Shown here: in pieces, positions 22,205 to 33,109 of the stretch
How the letters are laid out: the number at the start of each line of letters is the position of its first letter
How positions within the stretch are numbered: position 1 is the stretch's first letter
Assembly (NCBI RefSeq): GCF_026745355.1
Contig: NC_079208.1
Span: 50,279,816-50,343,815, forward strand
Origin: Beta vulgaris subsp. vulgaris
Taxonomy: Eukaryota > Streptophyta > Magnoliopsida > Caryophyllales > Amaranthaceae
Length of the DNA: 64,000 nt
Reading direction: 5' to 3'
The notes under the pieces: model-generated
Seen by the model: only the letters and a program-made list of their open reading frames with translations
Told to the model about the DNA's origin: nothing
The model's database searches: none
Translations under genes and position numbers: made by a program

Positions 22205-23704
22205 TCAATGAACAGGTTGAGAAACCTTGTTTGCCATCTTCTTTATCCACTTGTTCATAGTCAGAATTTGACTGTTTGGTGCAACTTGAATCAAACACAT
22301 TCTCTCAAGTTGATTCAGTACAGTGTGACCCTGATCATTCACAAACTTAGTTGGTCTGTCTATACCAATTAGCTTGCGATTCTTCCACTCTTTAATCATA
22401 TTTAGTTTAGAAATCTGATCATCCTTGGCAAACATATTTGCAGCGACGAGAAAGCAACGTTGGACAGTGTTATCTTCCAAACAATCATACCCAAATCTGA
22501 GCTGCTCCAGTATCTTATCCTCCTCATCATGGATGCTGCTGATGGTTCCCGTCAGCTCATTTAGACGGTTTTTCCATTCCGGAAGTTCTTTAATATTAAC
22601 CATGGACCGGGCTATGATAATGATAGCTAGTGGCATTCTTGCACATTCATTTGCCACTTTTACGGCTTCTTGTTTGATCCTTCGTTCTTCACGATTTGAT
22701 AGCTGATGTTCATTAATTTCTCTGTTTCTGACTTCATACAAGAACAACTCCTCTGCTTCTTTCTTCTCTAGTAAGTCCATCTTCAGAGTGAGGTCGCATT
22801 GCATCCTGTTACATACATCTCTGGACAATGTACTAAACACAAGGATGCATTTCGCATCACTATTTTCTGGATTCATCTGAGACGGTATGCCTAGAAGTTC
22901 ATAAGCTGGAAACTCATGTGTCACATTATCCAAGAAGAAAACTGATGGCTTGTCGGAGCCAATTTCATGGAGTTTTGCCAATAACTTTCCTGCAGTTCTT
23001 GCCTCATCGTGAGCAACATCATTTCCTAAATCAACCCACATCCCATCAGCCACACACTTCTGCAAGGCTTGGTTGTACTTTCTAGGATCATTCTCAAATT
23101 TAGGTGCCGTAGCCCAAAAAACAGCCTTGAAACCCTCCTCATCATCAAAGACTTTGTTGTAGAGGTGCTTCATGAGATTGGTCTTTCCAGCTCCAGCATG
23201 ACCATATATACCGATGCATTTCACATTGCCTTCTTTCATGTCTTTGAATGCTCTATCCTGTAGCCCACGAACAGTCTCACAGATGTATTGATTCTCTTCC
23301 AAAGGTAACTTCTCGCCATGCGTTCTAACCCCATCGTATGTCAGGCCTTCCTCTAGCAACTGGTTGGCCTTGTTCACAAGCTCCTGTCCTTCCTTGTGGT
23401 GTCTCTCAATGCTGGGCACCCACTTCATACGCTTCACTTTCCACTGCCCTTCCTGGCTTCCGTCTAACACCTTTTGTGCTGACACTATGTACCCTTCTGC
23501 TTGCTTGAAGTAAGCATTCAACACATTCTTGCGCTTCTTCCCAGGTTTTCGCTCCTCAGTTCTTGCTATATTATCCATGTACTCCATTCTCCCTCTCACT
23601 TCCTTCTGTACATTATTGAGCTCAGCGCGCTTCATGTCAACCTCCACTAAACGTCTACCAGATTCATATACCATTGGCACTAACCCCAATATGGCCCCGG
23701 CCAT
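22205..23704 (-). CDS. CC-NB-ARC protein without LRRs
   Basis: A 499-residue single-exon frame. The ATG at 23704 (MAGAILGLVPMVYESG) is chosen because the upstream extension has no ATG. The N-terminal about 145 residues look helical/coiled-coil. The NB-ARC follows: P-loop GIYGHAGAGKT (about 165-175), kinase-2 SVFFLDN (about 254-260), RNBS-B-like ILVFSTLSRD (about 287-296), ARMPLA in the GLPLA position (about 355-360), and an ARC2/winged-helix part. Where plant CNLs have MHD the sequence reads MNKW, and the protein ends about 15 residues later with no LRRs. Full CNLs are usually 850-1000 residues. NB-ARC proteins are ATP/ADP switches in effector-triggered immunity; an LRR-less form could be a helper, a decoy or a decay product. 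The frame is intact, unlike its surroundings. Confidence 0.85.
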   Translation of the reverse strand: MAGAILGLVPMVYESGRRLVEVDMKRAELNNVQKEVRGRMEYMDNIARTEERKPGKKRKNVLNAYFKQAEGYIVSAQKVLDGSQEGQWKVKRMKWVPSIERHHKEGQELVNKANQLLEEGLTYDGVRTHGEKLPLEENQYICETVRGLQDRAFKDMKEGNVKCIGIYGHAGAGKTNLMKHLYNKVFDDEEGFKAVFWATAPKFENDPRKYNQALQKCVADGMWVDLGNDVAHDEARTAGKLLAKLHEIGSDKPSVFFLDNVTHEFPAYELLGIPSQMNPENSDAKCILVFSTLSRDVCNRMQCDLTLKMDLLEKKEAEELFLYEVRNREINEHQLSNREERRIKQEAVKVANECARMPLAIIIIARSMVNIKELPEWKNRLNELTGTISSIHDEEDKILEQLRFGYDCLEDNTVQRCFLVAANMFAKDDQISKLNMIKEWKNRKLIGIDRPTKFVNDQGHTVLNQLERMCLIQVAPNSQILTMNKWIKKMANKVSQPVH

Positions 23705-24282
23705 CTTTTCTTTATCTATTAAAGCTTCTTTATATATGCTATTCACTTGGAGGTATCCATAGTAAGCCTACACAGTGGCCAATCATACAACTTGCATCCT
23801 TGCACAATTGCCTATAAAATAAGAGGAAACTGGATCACATCACACCGCAGTTTTACTCCAAATATATTAAGCAGAGAGTACACAAGGGAAAAAGAAATTT
23901 GGTCTAGAATTCTTAAAAACCGATTCTCACCTTTTAAGTGATCTAACAAGGGATTGCTAAGGAATTGTGTTAAAAGTATAACTCACATGTGATTTAGGAG
24001 TTGTCTAAAGTGAAGAAATAAAGAGAGGATCATTAAGACATAGCTAGATTGGTAGGTTACTCCATCTATCACCAATTGATTTTAGGATGGAACCCTGCCA
24101 ACCTTGTATGTGGTCAAACTCTCATCTAGCGTGGATTGTGTTATCCCCAATGAAGTATTATACACTAAAATATAGCATTATATATGTTGAAAAATTATCG
24201 ACTTTTTTGGGAGCTAAGATAATTAAATTTTTATTACTAAACCAATAAAATTAAACAATTTGTTAACCATTTGCTGAAAGAC
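23705..24282. other. 5' flank of the NB-ARC gene
   Basis: No gene is seen. On the minus strand 'GCATATATAAAG' lies about 30 bases upstream of the ATG, a possible TATA box but very close to the start. An intron in the leader cannot be excluded. Confidence 0.3.
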
Positions 24283-24431
24283 TTAGGCTATGTTCAGTTC
24301 ACCTTATTTTTGCTTATTCCAAATTAGATCAGTTAAGATCAAATCAAACCAGACCAAATTGTTCAGATCAGATCAGATAAGTTCAGATCAGATCAAATGA
24401 TTCTTATATTTAAAAACTTATTATAATTGTT

Positions 24432-24494
24432 ATTATTATTATTGGTATCATGATTGGTATGATAATTATTATGATTATTAGTATTACTAAACGC

Positions 24495-24536
<42 letters not shown>

Positions 24537-24617
24537 GTTGTTGTTGTTGTTGTTGTTATTATTATTATTATTATTAATATCATTGTTGTACTTATTAATT
24601 ATTAATTATTAATTATT
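24432..24617 (+). repeat. (TTA)n / (TTG)n microsatellite
   Basis: Mostly ATT/TTA trinucleotides with a TTG block (24536-24558). Low complexity. Confidence 0.85.
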
Positions 24618-25683
24618 AATATTGATCATTTTTATCAATGTCGTTGTTATTATTATAAATATCATTGATATCTTTATTTCAAGCTATTTGTGTTCAAGAA
24701 GAATAATGTTATTTTGGCATTTGTACGTGTTCTTTTTTATATTTGTTCTAATTAACAATTTTGATATGCAATGTTTTTTTTATGTTGTACATGTAAAGAA
24801 CATGATAATAGTATTTTCTTCATTCCGAATCAAATGCAACAAATTCACTGTAACACATGGCGAGACATTATTTTGACCACAAATACCTATAATTACATAT
24901 AAGTCAAATTATTTAAAATACATTTTATGAAAGTACGTCACGAGATGAATCTAATAAGATCCCACTTGACTCTGCTTTTCATTGTGTATAAATCAAAAAT
25001 CTTAGTCAAAGTAAAAATTGTGAATAGTGGAAAAGTGGATTTTTTGTATTTGATTTGGAACAGATGAAGTATATGATGTTCTTTTTTTTAACAATTTTGG
25101 CAGTATAATATAAAGTATATGTTACTAGTTTATATAAAATATGAGTAGCAAGGGATAACCTGATGGTGTTGGCATTACCTTTAAATTTCCCCCTACACGA
25201 GATTTCAACCTATCTTTAAAAACAAAGTTTATATAGAAAAAACAACGATATAAGAAGAATATTTATAATTTTGTTCAAGATCATATGAGAATATATATTC
25301 ATAGGTTTATTTATAATGAAAAAAGAACAATTGATTGATATAACAAAAAAATTATTGTTAAATGAATCTAAACATGTCATCAATATAAAAATAACATCTA
25401 TCTTTTAATTTTTTATTTTGAGGGGACATCTATATTTTATTTTTAGTATGTGTTCTTTAAATATATTTTGTATGCTCTTTCAATGTATGTTCTTTTTTAT
25501 ATTATCATTATATGTTCTTTCATTACTACCTGAATTCTTATTATAAATAGACATTAGACATGAACAATATGTTTTTTTTTATTATAAACAATATATTTTT
25601 TTAACCTTAAATATGTAATCTTTTATTTTTAATTGTATGTTCATATACTATGTGTTCTTTTTTTTAAAAAAAAAGTATTATGC

Positions 25684-25864
<181 letters not shown>

Positions 25865-26054
25865 AAGTTGTGTACAGTTTTAAAATAATAATAATATTAG
25901 TAATAAAATATTTTATAAATGATAAGTTCAGATCAGATAAGTTCAATTTAGATAAGATCGGATAAGATAAGTTCAGATCAGACCAAATCAGAAAAGATAA
26001 GTTCAGATCAGTAAAAATCAGGTGAACTTTTTTTTTTGACAGAAAATCAGTTGT

Positions 26055-29000
26055 TTATTCATTCAAAAACTCCAAATCAGAGAGTACAAATTGATGCGCC
26101 TCTATAGGCACTTCTTCCATCCACACTCTTAACTCTCCCACATTACAACTGATATGGGCAAGGTTATGTGCTACTTTGTTACCCTCGTGACCTACAAAAG
26201 CATAAGAGATACTACGACATGATTTCGCCAGCTCCAAAATATCCCTGCAGATAAACCCGAAGCTTGTTTGGTCCTCACTACCATGCTTTAGCTGGGTGAT
26301 TAATTTTTGACAGTCACTTTCAAGCACTACATCTCGCAGCCCCACATCAATGGCAATAGAGAGCGCCAGACGAGCCGCTAGAGCCTCAGCTTCACTTACG
26401 TCCAATCTTCCATGAACCATCATCAATGGGCATATTCTATCCACCCCAATTTTCCTTTTGAAAAGGTTATCACACACAGGTAAACCATTGTGAATGGCTC
26501 TCCACCCAAAATGACGGATTTTATTTGGTATGCTCGCCTTCCACAGCTTGTTCCAGACCTCGATGTCGCCTGAGGAGGACGAGGAGGTTGCCCTCCCTTT
26601 TCGCTCCTGCAACTCCACATGATACGCACTCCTAACTGTGAAATTTCCTTTCTTTGAGTGGTGCCACGCCCAGCCATCCGCACAAGGAAACAAAGGTAAA
26701 GGAATTCGCATAATCGCTTCCTTCTCCCATTTTGAAAAACATCTCTGCAGCACCTGCGAATTCCACTTCCCATCTCTTATTAATTCCTGCACCAGTCTCG
26801 GCCTCTCCTCATCTTCAATGGCTTGTGAGAATACCCGAAAATTTGGTAGTTGGGGTACCCATGGGTCTTCCCATATATCAATTGAACTTCCTCCTCCCAC
26901 CACTTTCTTCAAACCTCTTTGCAGCAAATCTCTTGCAGATAAAATTGATTTCCAAGTGAAGCTAGCCACAGGGCTAACTTTTATATCAAGAAAAGAACTA
27001 TTGGGAAAATATTTCTATTTGAGAATCTTCGCTACGAAAGATGCCGGGTACTTCACCAATCGCGACGCCTGCTTGGCCAGTGGAGCTTTACTGAAAACGG
27101 ACAAATTCCGCATTCCCAAGCCCCCCACTTTTTTGGCCCCATATACCTTCTCCCATGCTACCCATGCAGTCTTACGTTCATCTTTTCTTTGACCCCAAAA
27201 GAAGTTCCTGCATAAGCTCTCAATCTCCTTCAGAATACTTTCCGGGATAGCAAAACACTGCATAGCATACGTTGGTATGGACTGGGCTACAGATTTAATC
27301 AGAACTTCCCGACCTGCTTGAGATAAGAAACTTCCTTCCATCCTTTAAGCTTTTTCAGGACCCGCTCCTTAATTTTCTGGAAAACTCGTTTTTTTTATCC
27401 ACCTACAAAAGTGGGTAAACCAAGATATTTTTCATGTCCTTCTACAGCCTTAAAATTTAACTTCATCTGAAGCATATCTTGCTTTTCTTGATCAATGTTT
27501 CGACTAAAAGACACTTCTGATTTTTCCATATTTAGCTTTTGACCTGACGCAGCTTCATAGATTGAAAGAATATCAAGCACCTTATCAACTTCATCTTCAT
27601 TCGCCCTGGTGAATAACAAGTTGTCATCTGCAAAAAATAGATGTGAAATAGCATCTACTTTTTTCCCAATTTTCAGACCATGGATTTCTCTCTTCGCTTC
27701 AGCATCTCTAAGAAGAGTAGATAGCCCTTCTGCACACAGTATAAACAAAAAGGGGGATAATGGATCTCCTTGTCTCAGCCCCCTAGTTGGGCAAAAAGAT
27801 CTAGACGGCTGACCATTTATCAGTATAGAGAAAGTAGGGGAACTAACACACTTCATAATCATAGTCACATAGCTCCGAGGGAAGCCCAGTTTAAGCATCA
27901 TTTTCTCCAGAAACACCCACTCCACTCTGTCATAGGCTTTACTCATGTCCAATTTCAATCCCAAAAAGCCTTCTTTTCCCTTCTTCTTTTTTCTCAGATA
28001 ATGGAAACATTCATAAGGAACCAGGATGTTATCTGTAATCATCCTTCTTGGAACAAAACCACTTTGTGATTCATGGATAATCTCAGGGAGGATTTTTTTC
28101 AGTCTATTAGCCAGCACCTTAGACACAAGTTTATACATTACATTACAAAGACTAATTGGTCTGAAATCAACAGGTGAGACACATTGTTTCTTTTTTGGGA
28201 TCAAAGCAATAGAAGTTTTATTTAACGAAGCTATGTCACCCTCGTTATTTAGAATATCCAGCACTTTCCCACTCACCTCTGCACTCACAATATCCCAATA
28301 TTTCTGATAGAAGAGGGCACACATACCATCAGGACCCGGGGATTTTGTCGGGTGCATTTGTTTTAGGGCCACACGAATCTCCTCCTCTGCATAAGGCGCC
28401 TCCAGCGTCCGCTTCAAAACATGTGATACTTTTGCTTGAACTTTTTCGACGCACGACAGTCACTATATCCACTTGTTCATTTGATTTAAAAAGCCCCTCA
28501 AAATATCGAACAAAAACTTCAGCCACCTCCTCTTCCTTCACATATTCATTCCCGGCCTCATCACGTATGGTCCCAATATGATTTCGCACCACTCGTTGTT
28601 TAGCTTTAGCATGGAAAAACTTCGTGTTTTGATCCCCATGTTGTAGCCATTCTTGACGACTTCTTTGCTTCCAGTATATTTATTCTCTTCTCTCTAACTC
28701 ATCCATTCTTCCATCTAGAGCTCTCATATGTGCTATAACTTCCCCCGTTTGCGGCTCCTCCATGAGTTTCGCCATTTGATCCCGACATTGTCTCATTTCT
28801 TTCGCGAACTCTCCAAACTTCACTTTACTCCATCTCTGCAGTTTTGTCGCCACCCTTGTCACATTTGTCACAGCATCCTCCCCACTACTCCACGCCTGCT
28901 TGATAACCTCCACACACGCATCGTCCCTCCCCCACATCTCCTCAAAACGGAACAGCTTCCTCTTCCTTCGCTCCTTCTGGACCCCGACGTGTTTCCGAAT

Positions 29001-29706
29001 GCTCACAAGCATAGGAAGATGGTCCAATCGTCTTTTTTCTAGATGTGTTACAAAGGAGCCTTCATACATATTCTTCCATGCAAGATTCCCAAAACATCTA
29101 TCGAGCCTTTCCTGAATATTTTTTTCTCCCCCTTGATTATTAGTCCAGGTATAGTGATGTCCTATGAAAGACAAATCTTCAAGATGATAGTATTCCACCA
29201 TTTTTCGAAAATGATCCGCATCCGAATACTTAATGTCCGCTCCTCCTTGTTTTTCGTGAGACCACAGCATGAGGTTGAAATCACCACCACAAAGCCATGG
29301 TGTACATGCGTCCACATAAAGATCCTTCAGTAACAACCCCGTTTTTTCTTTATTCTCCTCCTCCGGCCAACCATACACTCCTGTGAAACGCCAACTCTCC
29401 CCATTATTATCCTCAATCATTGCGTCAATATGGTTCTCAAAAAAAGACATAATATTTACATCCCACCCCTCCTTCCATAGCAACGCTAAACCTCCCTTAC
29501 GAGATCGACCATGGCCCAAGTAATCTACAGCTAACATTCCTTTCATCTTCAATTTCATTCTCACCTTTTCCATTTCAATTTTTTTTTTGTTTTGTTTCCT
29601 GCAAATATACTAAAAAAGGATGCTCCGTAATCACTATGTGCCGCAACGCATTGACTGCCGGGATGCTTCCCAAACCCCGACAGTTCCATAAGAGGATTTC
29701 ATTCAT
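26055..29706 (-). pseudogene. LINE ORF2: endonuclease, reverse transcriptase, RNase H
   Basis: The ATG at 29706 gives MNEILLWNCRGLGS (EEP start); 'CGGDFN' and 'LDHLPMLV' complete the endonuclease (to about 28680). The RT (28440-27395) has 'SPGPDGM', 'GLRQGDPLSPFLF' and the catalytic FADD. A zf-RVT region follows (27340-26450), and a C-terminal RNase H with 'EAEALAARLAL' and 'VLESDCQKLI'. Between 'DRICPL' and 'VHGRLDVSEAEAL' most of the zinc finger and the first half of RNase H are missing without loss of frame, an internal deletion. Frame breaks occur at an A10 run (about 29580-29589), about 28440, about 27395 and about 27340, with a TAG at about 27014. ORF2 proteins nick target DNA and reverse-transcribe the LINE RNA. 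Confidence 0.88.
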
Positions 29707-30807
29707 TGACCACCAAGAGCCCATAGAGTGGGGCCCGCCACATTTTTCACAGTGTCATCCTCCAACATATAATCTGGACCACTCCACTCTACTATTCGCC
29801 TTTTGTTGGTTCCATCCTTACCTTCAAGAGTGTGATCTCCTTCCCCCTCCTCTCCCTCTCGTATCTTCCTTCGAGTGCTCACTTGTACAGCCTCACTTTT
29901 TTCTTTCCCTCCAGACTCCATGTTACTTCTTTTCCACCCCTTCTTTTTCTTTTCCATTCCATCCAGTATCTCTTTCATAGTTTGTTCATTCCCATTTGCC
30001 TTCTCCGTTGCCTTACTGCCAGCTTTAGAGACCCCTATACTCACACTCTTCCCTCCTCCTTCATCCACAATACCCTCGGTCCTACCACTTGCATGATCTC
30101 CCTTAACATCCACATTGTTTGTAATTACCACATCCTCCTGCAGAGCACAAGAAGTTAGTTGTTTTAGGACCCCACTTACTTGCTCATTAATAGTACTATC
30201 CGGGGGTGGGCGTGGTTTAGTAACAAAGAGAGCTCGTGCACACGACTGTTTTCCAGATTCTCCCCTCCATTCTCCCGTCATACTCCTTTTCCATGGTGAT
30301 GCTTTCATCCATCCCCCATAAGGCATGGTAGCATCGTCCTCGTCGCTACGCATTTCACAATCTTTGACACCATGTCCCATCTTCCCACACCATAAACAGA
30401 ATAATGGTGGCTTTTCATACTTGACTTCAAAATACTCCTCCACCCCTCCTCTCATCTTCACCTTGATTCGCCTTATTAAAGCTTTTCTGACATCGATCTT
30501 AACTCTGAGTCTTATGGATTTGTCTATTCTCATAGACCCTGAACTATCCATTTTAATGAAAGTTCCAATCTTGCTGCCAATGGCTTCCACATTAACAGTG
30601 TTTAAGCGTCCCTTAAATGGTAAATTGTAAACCCTAACCCACATGGGAAGTTCATAAAGATTCATGTCCGAGGGTTTAATGTGCCCTACTATGTCTTCCA
30701 ATGTTATGGCATGTTTGTCAAAATGCCATGGTTGATCTTCGACCACTCTTTGCTTGTCCTTCCAGTGATGGAATTGAAAAACAAAAGCATTCTCACCAAT
30801 ACTACTA

Positions 30808-32017
30808 GTGAAAGTATTGGGTCAAACCGTCTGACCAATACATATTGTCAGACGGGCTGCCCAGTACTGTACAATTTTAATTTGCTTTGTTACGCAGAGC
30901 GAGTACCCCTACTTCTCTCATATTGAAGAAAGCCACTTTTCAGAATTTGAATTTCAGAAACTCCACTCCACTCGGCGCATCTTTCTCTCTCCTCATCATC
31001 TGTTTCAATCTAGGTTTTGGAAAGTTGAGCTATGAGCTGCTGATATTTCCACCACTTTCCGAGTTCGTTTCGAGTTGCCGAAATCGGAGCTACCACGGCG
31101 GTGACCTGGCATTACTGTCGTGGGTGATCGGAACTCCTGATCATCGCCACTGGAATAATTCATACCTTGGGCCAATGGTATATATGGAGAGAGATAAAAG
31201 ATAAGTCCAAATACATAAGGAACCGATTTCTTCTTGATAAACTACTGCAACAATGGCGACAGATGGTTGTGAGGTGATGGAAGAAGACATTTGACTCCAA
31301 CAAAAAGACCTCATGAAGACCTCATAAAATCAAAAAGACCTCATGAAGACATTGATGAAGAAGACGATGGGATAATTACAACAAAAAAGAAGGGAAAATT
31401 TTTAAGAGAAAGAGATGAACTCCAAAACTTTTGAAGGTGATAAAAATTTTGTGAAAGAAATTGCAGCGAAGCAGAGGTGACGGGAGGAGAGAGAAAATGA
31501 TGTTCAGTCTTCATTCTTTTCCTATTTTCCAATTTCAGTTGGACTTTGTTTTGTTTCAGTTGGAATTTATTTTGTTTCAGTTGGACTTTGTTTTGTTTCA
31601 GTTGGACTTTCTTTTGTTTCAGTTGGACTTTCTTTTCTTTCAGTTGGACTTTCTTTTCTTTCAGTTAGACTTTCTTTTCTTTCAGTTGGACTTTCTTTTC
31701 TTTCAGTTGGACCAACTGAAAGAAATAATGGGCCAACTGAAAGAAATAATGGACTAACTGAAACAAAATGAAGACTACCTGAAGAAAAATGTAGACTACC
31801 TGAAAAAGAATAAAGACCAACTGAAACCCAAGTAAGTCTAACTGAAGCACAAAAACCCACTGAAAAACAAAGAAGACTAACTGAAAACAAAATGAAGACT
31901 ACCTGAAAAAAATTGGAACCACCTGAAAAAAATGGAGACTACCTGAAAAAAATTGGAACCACCTGAAAGTCGTCCGACCAAGATTATGGTCGGACGAGTC
32001 CGACACAATACGTTCTC
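30808..32017. mobile_element. Non-autonomous MULE inserted in LINE ORF1
   Basis: A perfect 9-bp TSD ATACTACTA (30799-30807, 32018-32026) flanks imperfect TIRs of about 50 bases: left GTGAAAGTATTGGGTC.., right (reverse) GAGAACGTATTGTGTCGGAC. Subterminal 'GTCTGACC/GTCAGACGG' and 'GTCGGACGA' motifs are mirrored. There is no transposase. The interior includes the repeats at 31520-31780, plus a 'GAGTTCGTTTCGAGTTGCCG'-type unique piece (31060-31150) that may be captured DNA. Confidence 0.88.
31520..31960. repeat. TTTCAGTTGGACTTT tandem array facing its inverse
   Basis: About nine 20-base units of the form 'ttttctttcagttggacttt' (31530-31710) are followed by inverted relatives 'ccaactgaaagaaataatgg' and 'ctacctgaaaaa' (31710-31960). 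The array can fold into a long hairpin. Frames across it (repeated FQLDFLF) are by-products. Confidence 0.85.
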
Positions 32018-32709
32018 ATACTACTAATATCAAGACCATGTTTCGGTTGCCATACGTTTTTCATCGTCTCCATGAAGGCATTTATATTTATCCTACGCTT
32101 CGTCCAAATCTTGCCCACCAATCCCAATTCTATTCTCGCATCCTCATCCTTCGCTTCATCCTCCTGCCATACAATTGCCCCATCTCCCTATTCCGTATTT
32201 TCGTCATCTAAAATAGCACCTTCAGTTGCTTTAGTGCTATGGTAATCGTCTCTTATTTCATTTTGTTTGATGATTTCTCCTTCCCCCTGATTGAGGGACG
32301 AAGACGCCATGTGTACCTAGACAGATTTTCGAGAAGAAATTCGAAAATCTCCCTCGAAAAGGGAACCCTAGAATAGCCTAGAACTACCTTCCCAAGGAAA
32401 ACCTAGAGGGAACCTAATTCCACAAAATCAGGTGAACTTAACATAGCATTAGTAATAACAGCGAACGGTCAATTTCAATTGTTTGGTTTTAAGTCAAACC
32501 ATTCAACCTTAATAGTTTAATTCATTAACTTGTAGAACATATCAGTTACTTAATTAATGCTTATGGTTAACAAGAAAATATTTTTTTTTGCACAGCTACT
32601 TATTTTTTTAATTAGTTGAAATATGTATGCTTTGATTTTTAAACTAGTTGACATATTTTATTTTGCACAGCTACTTATTTTTTTAATTAACTTGTTGAGC
32701 ATATCAGTA

Positions 32710-33054
32710 CACCCTCCGTTCCAAAATATTGTTCCCATTTCCATTTTGGGTGTCCCAAAATATAGTTCCCAATTCCATAATTAGTTCCACATTTTTCCAT
32801 AATTTGTCTAGAAAAATCGTATCCCATCATTTATTTTCTTTTTGAAATTTATTTTTTCCTTTGTTTATTCAACCAAAATGTTACAATTAATGCTCTTTCA
32901 CCAATTATTCTCCACTCTCTCTCTTAAAATCATCTTTTCCCATACAACATTTATCTAAATAAACAAAAAAAATTTTACTATCCCTCTTAGATTCTACTTG
33001 CATAAATTACCGTGAAAAAAGAGAAATGGAAACTATATTTTGGGACGGAGGGTG
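32710..33054. mobile_element. Stowaway-type MITE
   Basis: TA (32708-32709, 33055-33056) flanks TIRs CACCCTCCGTTCCAAAATAT / reverse CACCCTCCGTCCCAAAATAT. At 345 bases, it is of the same family as 20341-20680 but with better preserved ends. Confidence 0.9.
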
Positions 33055-33109
33055 TACTAATTTTTACCGAAAAGTTTAGGCTCATATATAATATAAAATT
33101 TTAAATAAA

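Larger units (their letters stand above)
29703..32310 (-). pseudogene. LINE ORF1 (DUF4283 + CCHC), split by a MULE
   Basis: The ATG at 32310 opens MASSSLNQGEGE..., leading into a DUF4283-type region (VGKIWTKRRINxNAF). At 32026-30799 the frame is interrupted by a 1210-bp MULE plus its TSD. Beyond it the frame resumes at once with 'GENAFVFQFHHWKDKQRVVE', then 'WVRVYNLPFKGRLN', a CCHC knuckle 'CLWCGKMGHGVKDC', and a charged low-complexity C-terminus ending at TGA 29705-29703. ORF1 proteins of plant L1s bind RNA and form the ribonucleoprotein. The stop overlaps the ORF2 start as ATGA. Confidence 0.85.
26030..32423 (-). mobile_element. L1-type LINE with RNase H, near full length
   Basis: A 16-bp TSD AAAATCAGGTGAACTT (26014-26029 and 32424-32439) brackets it. 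On the minus strand it runs from a short 5' UTR (32423-32311) through ORF1 and ORF2 to a short poly(A), seen as T8 at 26030-26037 with two further Ts in the TSD. Excluding the 1.2-kb MULE inside ORF1, the LINE is about 5.2 kb. It lies within the Tourist-like MITE and is itself host to the MULE, which fixes the order of three insertions. Confidence 0.88.

Noticed and set aside
31461..31890. Frames repeating FQLDFLF on the plus strand and PTERKES on the minus strand.
   Set aside because: By-products of the 20-base tandem array in the MULE; both strands look equally 'coding'.
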